Positions 26,950 to 36,868 of a stretch of 64,000 nt of DNA are shown in pieces (position 1 is the first letter of the stretch; every line of letters starts with the position of its first letter). The notes under the pieces were generated by a model that was given only the letters and a program-made list of their open reading frames with translations, was not told the origin of the DNA and searched no databases. Origin of the DNA: Acinetobacter proteolyticus. GTDB lineage: Bacteria > Pseudomonadota > Gammaproteobacteria > Pseudomonadales > Moraxellaceae. Location of the stretch: NCBI RefSeq assembly GCF_000367945.1, contig NZ_KB849179.1, positions 248,001 through 312,000 of the forward strand, written 5' to 3'. Position numbers and translations under genes: made by a program.

Positions 26950-28140
26950 TTAGAACGCTGCGAGTCCTGTTTGGGCACGGCCTAAGATCAAAGCATGCAC
27001 ATCATGGGTACCTTCATAGGTATTCACAACTTCAAGATTGACCAGATGACGGGCGACACCAAATTCATCACTAATTCCGTTTCCGCCTAACATATCTCGC
27101 GCCAAACGGGCAATCTCCAAAGCCTTACCACAGTTATTGCGTTTAATCAGAGAGGTCGCTTCAACTGAGGCAATGCCATCATCTTTCATTCGACCAAAAC
27201 GAAGCGCGAGCTGTAAACCGAGCGCAATTTCGGTTTGCATATCTGCCAACTTTTTTTGAATCAGTTGGTTGGCAGCCAGTGGCTTGCCAAACTGCTTTCG
27301 ATCTAGTGTGTATTGACGGGCGGTGTGCCAGCAAAACTCGGCTGCACCCATGGCGCCCCAAGCAATGCCATAACGGGCACTGTTTAAACAGGTGAAAGGG
27401 CCTTTTAAGCCACGAACTTCTGGGAATGCATTTTCTTCAGGCACAAAGACTTGATCCATCACAATTTCACCCGTAATAGACGCTCTTAAGCCGACTTTGC
27501 CGTGAATTGCAGGGGCAGAAACCCCTTGCCAACCTTTTTCTAAAATAAAGCCGCGAATCGGGCCGACATTTCCTTCTGGCGAAAGTTCTTTGGCCCATAC
27601 CACAAATACATCTGCAATCGGGCTGTTAGTAATCCACATCTTGGCGCCACTTAAACGGTAGCCGCCTTCTACTTTTTTGGCGCGACAGGCCATACTACCT
27701 GGATCTGAACCATGGTCTGGTTCGGTTAGGCCAAAGCAGCCAATCCATTCACCTGTCGCAAGTTTGGGTAAGTACTTTTGCTTTTGTTGTTCAGTCCCAA
27801 ATTCATGAATGGGAACCATCACCAATGAGCTTTGTACACTGGCCATTGAACGATAGCCCGAGTCCACTCGTTCAATTTCACGGGCAATCAGACCATAACT
27901 CACATAATTCAAGCCTGCACCGCCATATTGTTCTGGGATGGTGGGGCCGAGCAGGCCTAATTCACCCATTTCTCTAAAGATATGTGGATCGGTTGTTTCA
28001 TGACGGAATTGATCAAGCACCCGTGGCATTAACTTGTCTTGGCAGAATGCATGGGCTGTATCACGAATCATGCGTTCTTCTTCGTTCAGTTGCTGTTCAA
28101 TTAAAAAAGGGTCATTCCAGTTAAACTCTACGCGGCTCAT
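26950..28140 (-). CDS. gcdH: Glutaryl-CoA dehydrogenase
   Basis: FAD-dependent acyl-CoA dehydrogenase of 396 aa that oxidises and decarboxylates glutaryl-CoA to crotonyl-CoA in lysine, tryptophan and glutarate breakdown. [20 protein letters not shown] and [15 protein letters not shown] are glutaryl-type blocks, and the catalytic Glu sits in [20 protein letters not shown] at the C-terminus. ATG 28140 has AAGGA upstream and is preferred to the longer frame. It follows the iorAB-like gene on the same strand, 181 bases away. Confidence 0.92.
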   Translation of the reverse strand: MSRVEFNWNDPFLIEQQLNEEERMIRDTAHAFCQDKLMPRVLDQFRHETTDPHIFREMGELGLLGPTIPEQYGGAGLNYVSYGLIAREIERVDSGYRSMASVQSSLVMVPIHEFGTEQQKQKYLPKLATGEWIGCFGLTEPDHGSDPGSMACRAKKVEGGYRLSGAKMWITNSPIADVFVVWAKELSPEGNVGPIRGFILEKGWQGVSAPAIHGKVGLRASITGEIVMDQVFVPEENAFPEVRGLKGPFTCLNSARYGIAWGAMGAAEFCWHTARQYTLDRKQFGKPLAANQLIQKKLADMQTEIALGLQLALRFGRMKDDGIASVEATSLIKRNNCGKALEIARLARDMLGGNGISDEFGVARHLVNLEVVNTYEGTHDVHALILGRAQTGLAAF

Positions 28141-28321
28141 TATTTTTTCCTTCATCATTGTTCTAGCAAGTTCCTATCATTTTTCTCGGCTGAGCTGTTT
28201 GGTGAACTCAGCTTAAGTCGAAATACTTTAACGTATTTGGGATGTGCTGCAATTAAATTTTAATCAGCTGACCAAGCATCTCCTCAGATATTGGATCTGC
28301 TCAGCCAGTGATTGATGGTAC

Positions 28322-31300
28322 TTAGACTTTGTTGGTGAGATCAACTGACAACTCATCCCAACGTTGGTTTGCGACTTGCATGGCTTGCATTTTGATATGT
28401 CCAAAACCACGGACTTCAGCAGGCAGTTCGGCAATCTGTTCTGCAACAGCCAGATTATAGCTATTTGGTGATGAGATCAGCGTTTCAACAAAGGCGATGT
28501 AACGATCACGCCATGCATGTTCATATTGACGTTCTTGTTGACGTGCAAATGGATCAAAGAAACTTTCGCGTAGCCATTGTAGGCGAGCAAGTAACATCAT
28601 TGGAAAACGCATCCAATAACCAAAGATACGTTTACGCACATTGGTCCCCAGTGTTGGTGGAGCAAGATGATAGGATAAACGTACACCACGACCAAATTGC
28701 GACTCAATGGACTGTTTAAAGTTTGCACCTGTCAGTAAACGTGCCACTTCATATTCATCTTTATAGGCCATGACACGATACAGTTGAGTAGCGATAGTTT
28801 TTGCCAGCGCTTCTGGCAGTAATTTAGCAACCTGTTCCAACAACATACGATATTGATTGGCATAGGCTTCATTCCAATAGTCTTGCAAACGTATCGTGCG
28901 ATCATTGATCAGTTCAGTCAGTGTTTGTGGCGCATTGCTTTTTGGTAAGCTGTCGAGTAAACGGGTAATTAGGCTCGGGTCACTGGCAAGGTGGCATCCA
29001 ATACGGAAGGCTTCAAGGTTTTTATCAATCGCCGTGCCATTCAGTTGAATGGCTTTTTCAATACTTTCACGTAACAGTGGAATTTGCCCTGATTGCCATG
29101 CCATCCCTAAGAGCAGTTGATTGGCATAGATGGCATCACCTAGAACCTGTATTGCGATTCGTGCCGCAGGTAAGGAGAGCAGATTTTCTTTGTGGACACG
29201 GCCACGCAGACGATCAATCAAATCATGAATCGGTGCATACCAGTCACGTTTGTTAATAAAGTCTGAGGTGGGTGAGCCATCTTCATTGACGATCACCATC
29301 GCATCTTGTTTTAAACGTGATAGCGCGGCATTACTACCCGCCACAATGGCATCAGCACCAATCAATAGATCACATTGGTGTTCTGGAATTTTAGTTGAGG
29401 AAATTTGCGCATCATCTGCGGCAATTTGAATATAGGAATACACCGTACCGCCTTTTTGCGCCAGTCCCGCCATGTCCATGACCCGAGTGGCTTTACCTTC
29501 CAGATGTGCGGCCATACCCAGTAAAGCCCCGACGGTAACCACTCCGGTTCCACCCACACCACCGACCATAATCCGATTTGGTGTATCAACAAGTTGAGGA
29601 ATCAAAGGACGTTCAGGCCAACCTGTTGCAAAACCTTCAAACTTGGCGGGGCGTTTCATATCACGGGTATGCACGGTGACAAAGCTTGGGCAGAAGCCTT
29701 CCACACAGGTGAAATCCTTATTACAGCTGCTTTGGTTAATCTGACGTTTGGTGCCCAAAGCCGTTTCTACTGGCTCAATTGAAAGACAATTTGATTTTTT
29801 TGAGCAATCGCCACAGCCTTCACAAATGTCACTATTGATATAAAGACGTTCAGCCGGGTCTGGATAAGCATCACGTTTACGGCGACGACGTTTTTCACTG
29901 GCACAGGTTTGTACATAGATTAAAGCGGTCACACCCGAAATATCACGCAATTCACGTTGTACTGCATCAAGATCATTGCGATGGCGGATTTCGACATGTG
30001 GCGCAAGGTGTTCTTCAGCATGGATCAGCTCGGGTTCATCGGTCACAATGACCTGTTTTTTAATGCCTTCTGCATCGAGCTGGCGAGTCAGTTGCGCCAC
30101 ACTCAAATGTCCATCAACATGCTGACCACCGGTCATGGCAACCGCATCGTTATAGAGGATTTTATAGGTGATGTTGATGTTTGCTGCAATAGCTTGTCGA
30201 ATCGCCAGATAGCCTGAATGGAAGTAGGTGCCGTCACCAAGATTGGCAAAAATATGCTTTTCATTAGTGAAATGTGAGGCACCCGCCCAACTGACGCCTT
30301 CACCGCCCATTTGCGAGAAGGTTTCAGTGCCACGATCCAGTGACACCGCAATATAATGGCAACCAATGCCACCTAGTGCGCGACTGCCTTCTGGTACGGC
30401 GGTCGAGGTGTTATGCGGACAACCGCTACAGAAATACGGTTTACGCTCGGCCAAATCCAGTACGCGGCGTGATTCTTGCTCAGCTTTATGCAGTAAATCG
30501 ACACGACTCTGGATTTGCTGTCTTAAACTTTCAGGCAAATCTAACTGTAAAAACCGTGCTGCCAACATTTTAGCAATCGGTTCAGGTTGGAACTCGTAAT
30601 GCCCAATCAGCGGTGCTTCTTCAAATGAGGTACTCCATTCACCTTTACCATGGATCGCTTTGCCGATTACATGTGGACGTTGCTCATCAGGCAGGGAATA
30701 CAATTCATCTTTAATTTGTGCTTCCAGAATCGGACGTTTTTCTTCGACCACAATCAGTTCTTGTAAACCCGCAGCAAATTCACGCAGACCTTGTGGTTCC
30801 AAAGGCCAGATTAAACCGACTTGATAGACCCGCAGACCAAGTTGTTGCGCTGTTTCATTTTCAATGCCGAGAATGCGCAAGGCTTCGATGGTATCGAGAT
30901 AACCTTTACCACTGGCTGCAATACCAATACGGGCATGCTCACACGGCCATGTGATCTGATTCAGTTGATTGGCACGTGCATAGGCCAATACTGCGGGTAA
31001 GCGATATTGATAGAGTCGTTGTTCTTGTTGGATGCCATGATCTGGCCAGCGAATATGGATGCCGTCGGCAGGCAGCTCGATTTCAGGTAAAACAGGTGTG
31101 ACACGATCGAGATCGACAATGACCGAAGCAGAGGTTTCAACAATTTCACTGACCAGTTTCATTGAGGTCCAAACCCCAGCAAAACGTGACATGGCAATCG
31201 CATGGACGCCCAAATCGAGAATATGTTGCACCGAAGTTGGATAGAAAATTGGAATACCACAACCCATCATCACATGTTCGGATTGGTGGGGTACGGTCGA

Positions 31301-31789
31301 AGATTTACAGGAATGGTCATCACCAAACAGGGCAACCACGCCACTATGTTCTGCTGTTCCTGCAAGGTTGGCATGGCGAAGTACATCGCCTGAGCGGTCT
31401 ACACCTGGGCCTTTGCCATACCACCATGCGCTTACACCATCATATTTGCCTTGACCTGCAAGGTTCGCTTGTTGCGTGCCCCAAATGGCAGTCGCCGCGA
31501 GGTCTTCATTGATACCGGGTTGAAAGACGACATGGTGATCTTTAAGTATGCCTCCAATTTGCCAAAGGAAATTATCATAATTCCCGACAGGGGAACCACG
31601 ATAACCTGAAATGAAGCCAGCAGTGTGTAAGCCGTTCAATTCATCACGGCGAGTCTGTGCTAGAGGTAACCGAACCAGTGCCTGAATGCCTGTCATATAG
31701 GCCGAACCGTGATCACTGATATATTTATCATCCAGTGATACATCTTTAGTAGCGATCATTTTTGAAGTAACTTTTGTCGCTATATTCAT
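28322..31789 (-). CDS. Indolepyruvate ferredoxin oxidoreductase family, fused alpha/beta/gamma form
   Basis: A 1155-aa single-chain 2-ketoacid:ferredoxin oxidoreductase. Order: N-terminal TPP/pyruvate-binding part (ISGYRGSPVGNYDNFLW), TPP-binding part (ANLGDGTYFHSGYLAIRQA), a Cys-rich segment CEGCGDCSKKSNC for iron-sulfur clusters with further Cys nearby, and a C-terminal gamma-type domain (GGVGGTGVVTVGALLGMAAH). Proteobacterial versions oxidise arylpyruvates or branched 2-ketoacids to acyl-CoA. The nearby leucine pathway makes a branched-chain role plausible but unproven. It is divergent from a LysR regulator. Confidence 0.87.
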   Translation of the reverse strand: MNIATKVTSKMIATKDVSLDDKYISDHGSAYMTGIQALVRLPLAQTRRDELNGLHTAGFISGYRGSPVGNYDNFLWQIGGILKDHHVVFQPGINEDLAATAIWGTQQANLAGQGKYDGVSAWWYGKGPGVDRSGDVLRHANLAGTAEHSGVVALFGDDHSCKSSTVPHQSEHVMMGCGIPIFYPTSVQHILDLGVHAIAMSRFAGVWTSMKLVSEIVETSASVIVDLDRVTPVLPEIELPADGIHIRWPDHGIQQEQRLYQYRLPAVLAYARANQLNQITWPCEHARIGIAASGKGYLDTIEALRILGIENETAQQLGLRVYQVGLIWPLEPQGLREFAAGLQELIVVEEKRPILEAQIKDELYSLPDEQRPHVIGKAIHGKGEWSTSFEEAPLIGHYEFQPEPIAKMLAARFLQLDLPESLRQQIQSRVDLLHKAEQESRRVLDLAERKPYFCSGCPHNTSTAVPEGSRALGGIGCHYIAVSLDRGTETFSQMGGEGVSWAGASHFTNEKHIFANLGDGTYFHSGYLAIRQAIAANINITYKILYNDAVAMTGGQHVDGHLSVAQLTRQLDAEGIKKQVIVTDEPELIHAEEHLAPHVEIRHRNDLDAVQRELRDISGVTALIYVQTCASEKRRRRKRDAYPDPAERLYINSDICEGCGDCSKKSNCLSIEPVETALGTKRQINQSSCNKDFTCVEGFCPSFVTVHTRDMKRPAKFEGFATGWPERPLIPQLVDTPNRIMVGGVGGTGVVTVGALLGMAAHLEGKATRVMDMAGLAQKGGTVYSYIQIAADDAQISSTKIPEHQCDLLIGADAIVAGSNAALSRLKQDAMVIVNEDGSPTSDFINKRDWYAPIHDLIDRLRGRVHKENLLSLPAARIAIQVLGDAIYANQLLLGMAWQSGQIPLLRESIEKAIQLNGTAIDKNLEAFRIGCHLASDPSLITRLLDSLPKSNAPQTLTELINDRTIRLQDYWNEAYANQYRMLLEQVAKLLPEALAKTIATQLYRVMAYKDEYEVARLLTGANFKQSIESQFGRGVRLSYHLAPPTLGTNVRKRIFGYWMRFPMMLLARLQWLRESFFDPFARQQERQYEHAWRDRYIAFVETLISSPNSYNLAVAEQIAELPAEVRGFGHIKMQAMQVANQRWDELSVDLTNKV

Positions 31790-31862
31790 TTATGTCTCCT
31801 TAGAATTGTGTGTAGTTTTGACTACTTTCTTTTTTCAACATCCGGTTGAATATTTGGAGTAA

Positions 31863-31930
31863 GTACATATTTTAAAAAGATTGATCAGCGGCGTTCGCTA
31901 AAAAAAACTGCTCAATCAATGTACATATTT
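31863..31930. promoter_or_regulatory. Divergent promoter with repeated GTACATATTT
   Basis: The ten-base word GTACATATTT occurs at 31863-31872 and again at 31921-31930 in the 31790-31991 gap between the LysR gene and the oxidoreductase. It may be part of a LysR binding region. Support is only the repeat and the location. Confidence 0.25.
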
Positions 31931-31991
31931 GTCATTGTGGTTGATCCAGACTGGTGCAACAATGCGTAATTTAGAAAAAGATATTTACGTT

Positions 31992-32930
31992 ATGCGCAAA
32001 AATCTTGATGGTGGACTTTTACATGCAATGCATGCCTTCCTGAAAGTGATTGATAGCGGGAGTTTCACGGCTGCCGCTGAACAGATGGAACTGACAACTG
32101 CGCAAGTTTCGCGATTAATTAGCGAATTAGAAGGACGTTTAGGTACAAAACTACTACAACGATCTACCCGCCAGCACGCCTTGACTGAGATTGGTGAAAG
32201 CTATGCAGAGCAGTGCCGTCAGGTGCTTGCCATGGTGGAGGAGGCTGAAGCACAGGCAATGGGTATGGCCACCAAGCCGCAGGGCCGATTACGAGTGTTG
32301 AGTATGGCGAGTTTCGGTCATCATTATCTGGCACCGATGATGGCGGAGTTCTGTCAAACCTATCCCGACCTGACAGTTGAATATCGAACCTCACAAAATG
32401 TACCCGATCTATTGGGTAAGGGCATTGATGTCAGTCTCTACTTGACTGAATCTCTGGCGGATTCGAGATTTGTGGCGCGTCGCATTGGTACGATTTTTTC
32501 GGTGTTGTGTGCTTCGCCTGCCTATCTGGAAAAGTATGGCGAACCTCAATCGCTGGATGATTTGCAGCAACATGCCTGTTTACGTCTGGTCAATCCTTCG
32601 ATTACACCACAGTGGCATTTGGTCAGCGAAAACAGTTGTTCTTATCAGATTGATATCAATGGTCCCTTGATTGCAGATACCCCTGAATTGTTGCTGGATG
32701 TGGTACAGCAGGATATGGGGATTGCATTATTACCGACCTTCTCATCGATTGATGCAATTCGGGCAGGGCGACTGCGTCGTATTTTACCTGCTTGGCGATC
32801 ACCTGATATCGGGGTGTATACCTTATTGCCATCGCGTCATTTTGTGGATGCAAAAACACGGGCATGGCTGGAGTGGGTCGAGCAGCATATTTCTCCGAAA
32901 ATCCAAATGGATACGGATTATTTTTTATAA
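31992..32930 (+). CDS. LysR-family transcriptional regulator
   Basis: N-terminal HTH FLKVIDSGSFTAAAEQMELT and TAQVSRLISELEGRLGTKLL, followed by a substrate-binding domain (GRLRVLSMASFGHHYLAPMM, DMGIALLPTF). About 312 aa from ATG 31992; two earlier in-frame ATGs at 31929 and 31962 give longer N-terminal tails that LysR proteins normally lack. It is divergent from the fused oxidoreductase and probably controls it. It ends facing the leucine operon across a shared hairpin. Confidence 0.86.
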   Translation: MRKNLDGGLLHAMHAFLKVIDSGSFTAAAEQMELTTAQVSRLISELEGRLGTKLLQRSTRQHALTEIGESYAEQCRQVLAMVEEAEAQAMGMATKPQGRLRVLSMASFGHHYLAPMMAEFCQTYPDLTVEYRTSQNVPDLLGKGIDVSLYLTESLADSRFVARRIGTIFSVLCASPAYLEKYGEPQSLDDLQQHACLRLVNPSITPQWHLVSENSCSYQIDINGPLIADTPELLLDVVQQDMGIALLPTFSSIDAIRAGRLRRILPAWRSPDIGVYTLLPSRHFVDAKTRAWLEWVEQHISPKIQMDTDYFL

Positions 32931-33100
32931 AAATTTAAATGCTCCTTACAAAAAAGGATCAAGAACAAAAAGGATTAAAATAAAAAGTTGAAAATGCTTC
33001 TTTAGAAAGAGGCATTCCGTTCAGAGATGAATATTATATTTAAATAAATCGCATAGATGAGTTTCATCCCAATACATCCGTGGAACGAGCCAATGAGCAG

Positions 33101-33126
33101 AACAAGCTTAATTGATTAAGCTTGTT
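33101..33126. terminator. Palindromic hairpin between convergent LysR and leucine operon
   Basis: AACAAGCTTAAT at 33101-33112 and ATTAAGCTTGTT at 33115-33126 form a perfect 12-bp stem with a two-base centre. It lies 27 bases after the HMG-CoA lyase stop on the minus strand. It likely acts as a terminator for that operon and perhaps for the LysR gene from the other side; the T tract is poor. Confidence 0.5.
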
Positions 33127-33152
33127 AAATGGTGAGTGAATACGAATCGTAA

Positions 33153-34055
33153 CTAAGCACACTTTGTTTGCCAGTAGGCATTGCTGTAATTGGATAAGCT
33201 TTTTCGGTTTAAGACATGGCTAATATTTTGGCTGGCTCGCATCAGTTTTTCTACATCAACGCCCGTTTCAAAACCCATATGCGATAGTAGATAGAATAGG
33301 TCTTCGGTCGCGACATTGCCAGAAGCGCCTTTGGCATAAGGGCAGCCACCCAGTCCCGCAAGGGATGAATCAAACACACGAATGCCTTGTTGTAAGGACT
33401 GGTAAATATTGGCAATTGCCATGCCATAAGTATTATGGAAATGTCCTGCCAAAACCTTACTGTCGAGTTCCGCCAGACAGGCTTGCCAAACTTTTTTGAC
33501 TCGATCAGGTGTAGCTGTACCGATGGTCTCACCTAAAGACACTTCATAGCAGCCCATGTCATACAGTCGTTTAACTACGGCCACCACTTGCTTAGGTGCA
33601 ATTGCACCTTCATAAGGGCAATCCACGATACAAGAGACATAACCACGCACACGGATATGCTGCGCTTTGGCTGCACGTAGCACATCAGCGAATTTTTCAA
33701 AGCTTTCATCAATTGAACAGTTAATATTTTTACGGGTAAAGCTTTCAGAAGCTGCGGTAAATACCGCAACCTCCTTGCATCCCACTGCCTGAGCAGCTTC
33801 AAAACCTTTGATATTGGGGGTGAGCAAGCTTAAATTCAGATCAGTACCTTGTGGGAGCTGCTTAAACAGTTCATCGCTTTGTGCCATTTGCGGCACCCAT
33901 TTGGCAGACACACAGGAACCGACCTCAATTGATTGTAGTCCAGCATTTATCAGATCATGAATGAAGTTTAGGCGTTGTTCGACGGTCAACGCCTGTTTTT
34001 CGTTTTGCAGACCGTCTCGGGGACCGACCTCCACGATTTTGACAAACTCACTCAT
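33153..34055 (-). CDS. mvaB: Hydroxymethylglutaryl-CoA lyase
   Basis: TIM-barrel lyase of 300 aa that cleaves HMG-CoA to acetoacetate and acetyl-CoA, the last leucine-specific step. Visible: VEVGPRDGLQNEK (metal and substrate site), SCVSAKWVPQMA, GETIGTATPDRV, HFHNTYGMA (metal ligands) and GLGGCPYAKGASGNVATED with the catalytic Cys loop. Its ATG overlaps the carboxylase alpha stop by four bases, so it is translationally coupled. It is the last gene of the liu-type operon. Confidence 0.95.
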   Translation of the reverse strand: MSEFVKIVEVGPRDGLQNEKQALTVEQRLNFIHDLINAGLQSIEVGSCVSAKWVPQMAQSDELFKQLPQGTDLNLSLLTPNIKGFEAAQAVGCKEVAVFTAASESFTRKNINCSIDESFEKFADVLRAAKAQHIRVRGYVSCIVDCPYEGAIAPKQVVAVVKRLYDMGCYEVSLGETIGTATPDRVKKVWQACLAELDSKVLAGHFHNTYGMAIANIYQSLQQGIRVFDSSLAGLGGCPYAKGASGNVATEDLFYLLSHMGFETGVDVEKLMRASQNISHVLNRKSLSNYSNAYWQTKCA

Positions 34056-36043
34056 GCAACTTTCTCCTGTAAAGGCTGAAATTCCACCAGTTCATCACCC
34101 GCTTTCACCTGATCACCAACCTGAAAATAGGCATCAACAATCACGCCGTCTTGTGGTGCTCGAATGGTGTATTCCATTTTCATCGCTTCAAGCGTCATCA
34201 AGATATCGTCTTTTTTGACATTATGATTGGCACCGACCAGAACCTGAGTCACTACACCCGGCATGGGTGCTTTGAGGTGGCCTTGATCTGCTTGGCTATC
34301 CTCTTGATGATAATCTTGGCGAATATAAGCAAATTTATGGCTTTGTCCCGTATGGAACAGGGTAATGCCTTGCTGACTCTGGTTAAATGACAGTTTCTGT
34401 TGGGTATCATTAAGATGAATCACTGCTGTGTGTGCATCCAGTAATTGTCCAGAAATCTGGTAACTTTCGCCGTTATATTCAGCATTAAAACCGTGTTCAG
34501 CCGAACTTAGCTTGATGTGAATAGTCTGATCTAGATAGTTCAGTTTGATGGTTTGCTTAAAGGCAATATTTAAACGCCATAGCGGTTGTGCTTGCCATAA
34601 CTGTTTTTGGCTAGAGTGGTTGTGATTGAGTTTGCTTAAAAATTCGATAAAGGCGGTGGCAATGACCAATTCAGGTTTAATCTGTTCAGGCTGGAACAAG
34701 AAATCATGTTCACGTTGAATCAGATTGGTATCCAGTTGGGCTTGTTTAAATGAGTCACTGCGTACAATTTTTTCCAGAAAGGCAATGTTGTTGCCTAAGC
34801 CATCGACGTGGAATTGGCTGAGCGCATGTTGCATTTGAATGAGTGCTGCTTCACGATTTTTGCCCCATACAATCAATTTGGCAATCATTGGGTCATAATA
34901 GGTGGTGATTTCATCCCCTTCAACAATGCCGCTGTCGACACGTACATATGGGGTTTGAGTAGGGTAGTGTAAATAGTCAATTTTACCAATAGCAGGTAAA
35001 AAGCCTTTTTCGGGTTCTTCGGCATAGATACGTGCTTCAAGGGCATGACCATGAATCTGTAATTGATGTTGCAGTTTTGGGAGTGGTTCACCATCGGCAA
35101 CACGCAGTTGCCACTCCACCAGATCTTCACCGGTAATCATTTCAGTGACAGGATGTTCAACTTGCAGGCGAGTGTTCATTTCCATGAAATAGGCGGTACC
35201 GTCCTGTTCCACAATAAACTCAACCGTACCCGCACCGACATAATCCACTGCACGGGCAGCATCAATGGCCGCTTGACGCATGGCATCCAGTTTCTCAGCG
35301 GGCATTTGCGGTGCAGGGGCTTCTTCGAGTACTTTTTGATGACGACGTTGTACCGAACAATCACGTTCAAACAGATGCACATAGTTACCATGTGTGTCGC
35401 CAAAGATCTGTACTTCAATATGACGCGGTTGAATCACATAGCGTTCAATTAAGACATCGTCATTACCAAAGCTAGACTTGGCTTCACGTTTACACGAGGC
35501 TAAGGACTGCAAGAAATCCTCACTACGCTCAACCAAGCTCATGCCTTTACCACCACCGCCAGCACTGGCTTTGATTAATACTGGATAGCCAATTGCATCG
35601 GCTTGCTGTTTTAAAAAGTCGGCATCTTGATTGGTTCCGTGATAACCCGGTGTTAATGGCACACCAGCTTTTTCCATCAAGGCTTTGGAAGTGGCTTTGA
35701 GACCCATGGCTAAAATCGCATCCACGGGTGGGCCAATAAAGCAAATATTGTGTTGCTGGCAAGCCAAGGCAAATTGATCATTTTCGGACAGGAAACCATA
35801 GCCTGGGTGAATCGCTTGGCTACCTGTATCAATCGCTGCTTGAATAATACGATCCGCCTGTAAATAGCTTTGTGTGGCAGGGGATTGCCCGATATAAATC
35901 GCTTCATCAGCCATTTTGACATGCTGTGCATGAGCATCTGCATCTGAATACACCGCAACCGTTGCAATACCAAGTTTTTTTGCGGTACGAATCACACGGC
36001 AGGCAATCTCGCCACGGTTCGCAATTAAAATCTTTTCAAACAT
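34052..36043 (-). CDS. liuD: Methylcrotonyl-CoA carboxylase biotin-containing alpha subunit
   Basis: A 663-aa biotin carboxylase. The ATP-grasp domain (ILIANRGEIACRVIRTAKKL, KASAGGGGKGMSLVE, EMNTRLQVEHPVTEMITG) is followed by a middle BT-type region. The C-terminal biotinyl domain has LEAMKMEYTIRAP, where the Lys carries biotin. Biotin-dependent carboxylation of 3-methylcrotonyl-CoA is inferred from operon partners (isovaleryl-CoA dehydrogenase, hydratase, HMG-CoA lyase); geranyl-CoA carboxylase is the alternative but its partners are absent. AGGA precedes ATG 36043. Confidence 0.92.
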   Translation of the reverse strand: MFEKILIANRGEIACRVIRTAKKLGIATVAVYSDADAHAQHVKMADEAIYIGQSPATQSYLQADRIIQAAIDTGSQAIHPGYGFLSENDQFALACQQHNICFIGPPVDAILAMGLKATSKALMEKAGVPLTPGYHGTNQDADFLKQQADAIGYPVLIKASAGGGGKGMSLVERSEDFLQSLASCKREAKSSFGNDDVLIERYVIQPRHIEVQIFGDTHGNYVHLFERDCSVQRRHQKVLEEAPAPQMPAEKLDAMRQAAIDAARAVDYVGAGTVEFIVEQDGTAYFMEMNTRLQVEHPVTEMITGEDLVEWQLRVADGEPLPKLQHQLQIHGHALEARIYAEEPEKGFLPAIGKIDYLHYPTQTPYVRVDSGIVEGDEITTYYDPMIAKLIVWGKNREAALIQMQHALSQFHVDGLGNNIAFLEKIVRSDSFKQAQLDTNLIQREHDFLFQPEQIKPELVIATAFIEFLSKLNHNHSSQKQLWQAQPLWRLNIAFKQTIKLNYLDQTIHIKLSSAEHGFNAEYNGESYQISGQLLDAHTAVIHLNDTQQKLSFNQSQQGITLFHTGQSHKFAYIRQDYHQEDSQADQGHLKAPMPGVVTQVLVGANHNVKKDDILMTLEAMKMEYTIRAPQDGVIVDAYFQVGDQVKAGDELVEFQPLQEKVA

Positions 36044-36064
36044 TGTGATCGTCCTGAATTGTTG

Positions 36065-36859
36065 TTATTGAGAGGTGGAAGTCCACGCAGGTTGTTGTTT
36101 ATTTAAAAAGGCATTCAGACCTTCTTTGGCTTCACTGCCTTGACGAACTTGAGCAATATGCTGTGCAGTCTGCTGGAGTAAATCATCACTCATCGTTTGG
36201 TGACTGACCATCTGAATCAACTGTTTCGATGCAGCCTGTGCCTGTGGTCCACCGAGTAACAGTGCATCAATAATTTCTTGAACTTTTTGGTCTAAGTCTT
36301 CTGCATCTGCGACTTCATGAGCCAAGCCAATCTGTTTGGCGTCGCGTGCTGAAATGCGTTCCGCAGTTAAGAAATAGCGAGAAGCCTGCCGAGCACCAAT
36401 GGCACGAATTACATAAGGACTGATGGTAGATGGCGCAAGACCGAGTCGAACTTCTGAGGTGGCAAATTTGGCATCAGTACTGGCAATACAAATATCACAG
36501 GCCGAGGCCAAGCCCATACCACCGCCAAAGGCAATGCCATGCACACGCGCAAGTGTCGGTTGCTTTAAGGTCGCGAGAGCATTTAGCATCTGTGCAAGTT
36601 TGAGCGCATCGGCTTCGTTTTCTGCGGAAGAGGCTTGACCTGCCTGTTTCATCCAGTTCAGATCGGCACCTGCTGAAAAGCTTTTGCCACGTCCAGCCAA
36701 GACCACCACACGCACATCATCACGCTGATTTAAGCTGGTAAAGCAGGCATGTAATTCTTCAATCACCGTAGTATTAAAGGCATTGTGCAGTTCTGGTCGG
36801 TTTAGCCAAACATAGGCCACTTGACCGTGTTGTTCCAGTTGTAAAAATTGATAGCTCAT
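36065..36859 (-). CDS. liuC: Methylglutaconyl-CoA hydratase (enoyl-CoA hydratase family)
   Basis: Crotonase-fold protein of 264 aa. Oxyanion-hole motifs are GRGKSFSAGADLNWM and HGIAFGGGMGLASACDICIA, followed by ATSEVRLGLAPSTISPYV. In this operon it hydrates 3-methylglutaconyl-CoA to HMG-CoA. ATG 36859 has AGAGG a few bases upstream and is preferred to the GTG at 36865. It starts a few bases after the carboxylase beta stop. Confidence 0.9.
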   Translation of the reverse strand: MSYQFLQLEQHGQVAYVWLNRPELHNAFNTTVIEELHACFTSLNQRDDVRVVVLAGRGKSFSAGADLNWMKQAGQASSAENEADALKLAQMLNALATLKQPTLARVHGIAFGGGMGLASACDICIASTDAKFATSEVRLGLAPSTISPYVIRAIGARQASRYFLTAERISARDAKQIGLAHEVADAEDLDQKVQEIIDALLLGGPQAQAASKQLIQMVSHQTMSDDLLQQTAQHIAQVRQGSEAKEGLNAFLNKQQPAWTSTSQ

Positions 36860-36868
36860 AGACACCTC

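Noticed and set aside
28465..31512. Multiple plus-strand frames opposite the fused oxidoreductase
   Set aside because: They lie wholly within a well-supported gene and their translations look random.
33101..33126. Perfect palindrome as an insertion-sequence end or attachment site
   Set aside because: There is a single copy, no transposase or integrase nearby, and its place between convergent genes fits a terminator.
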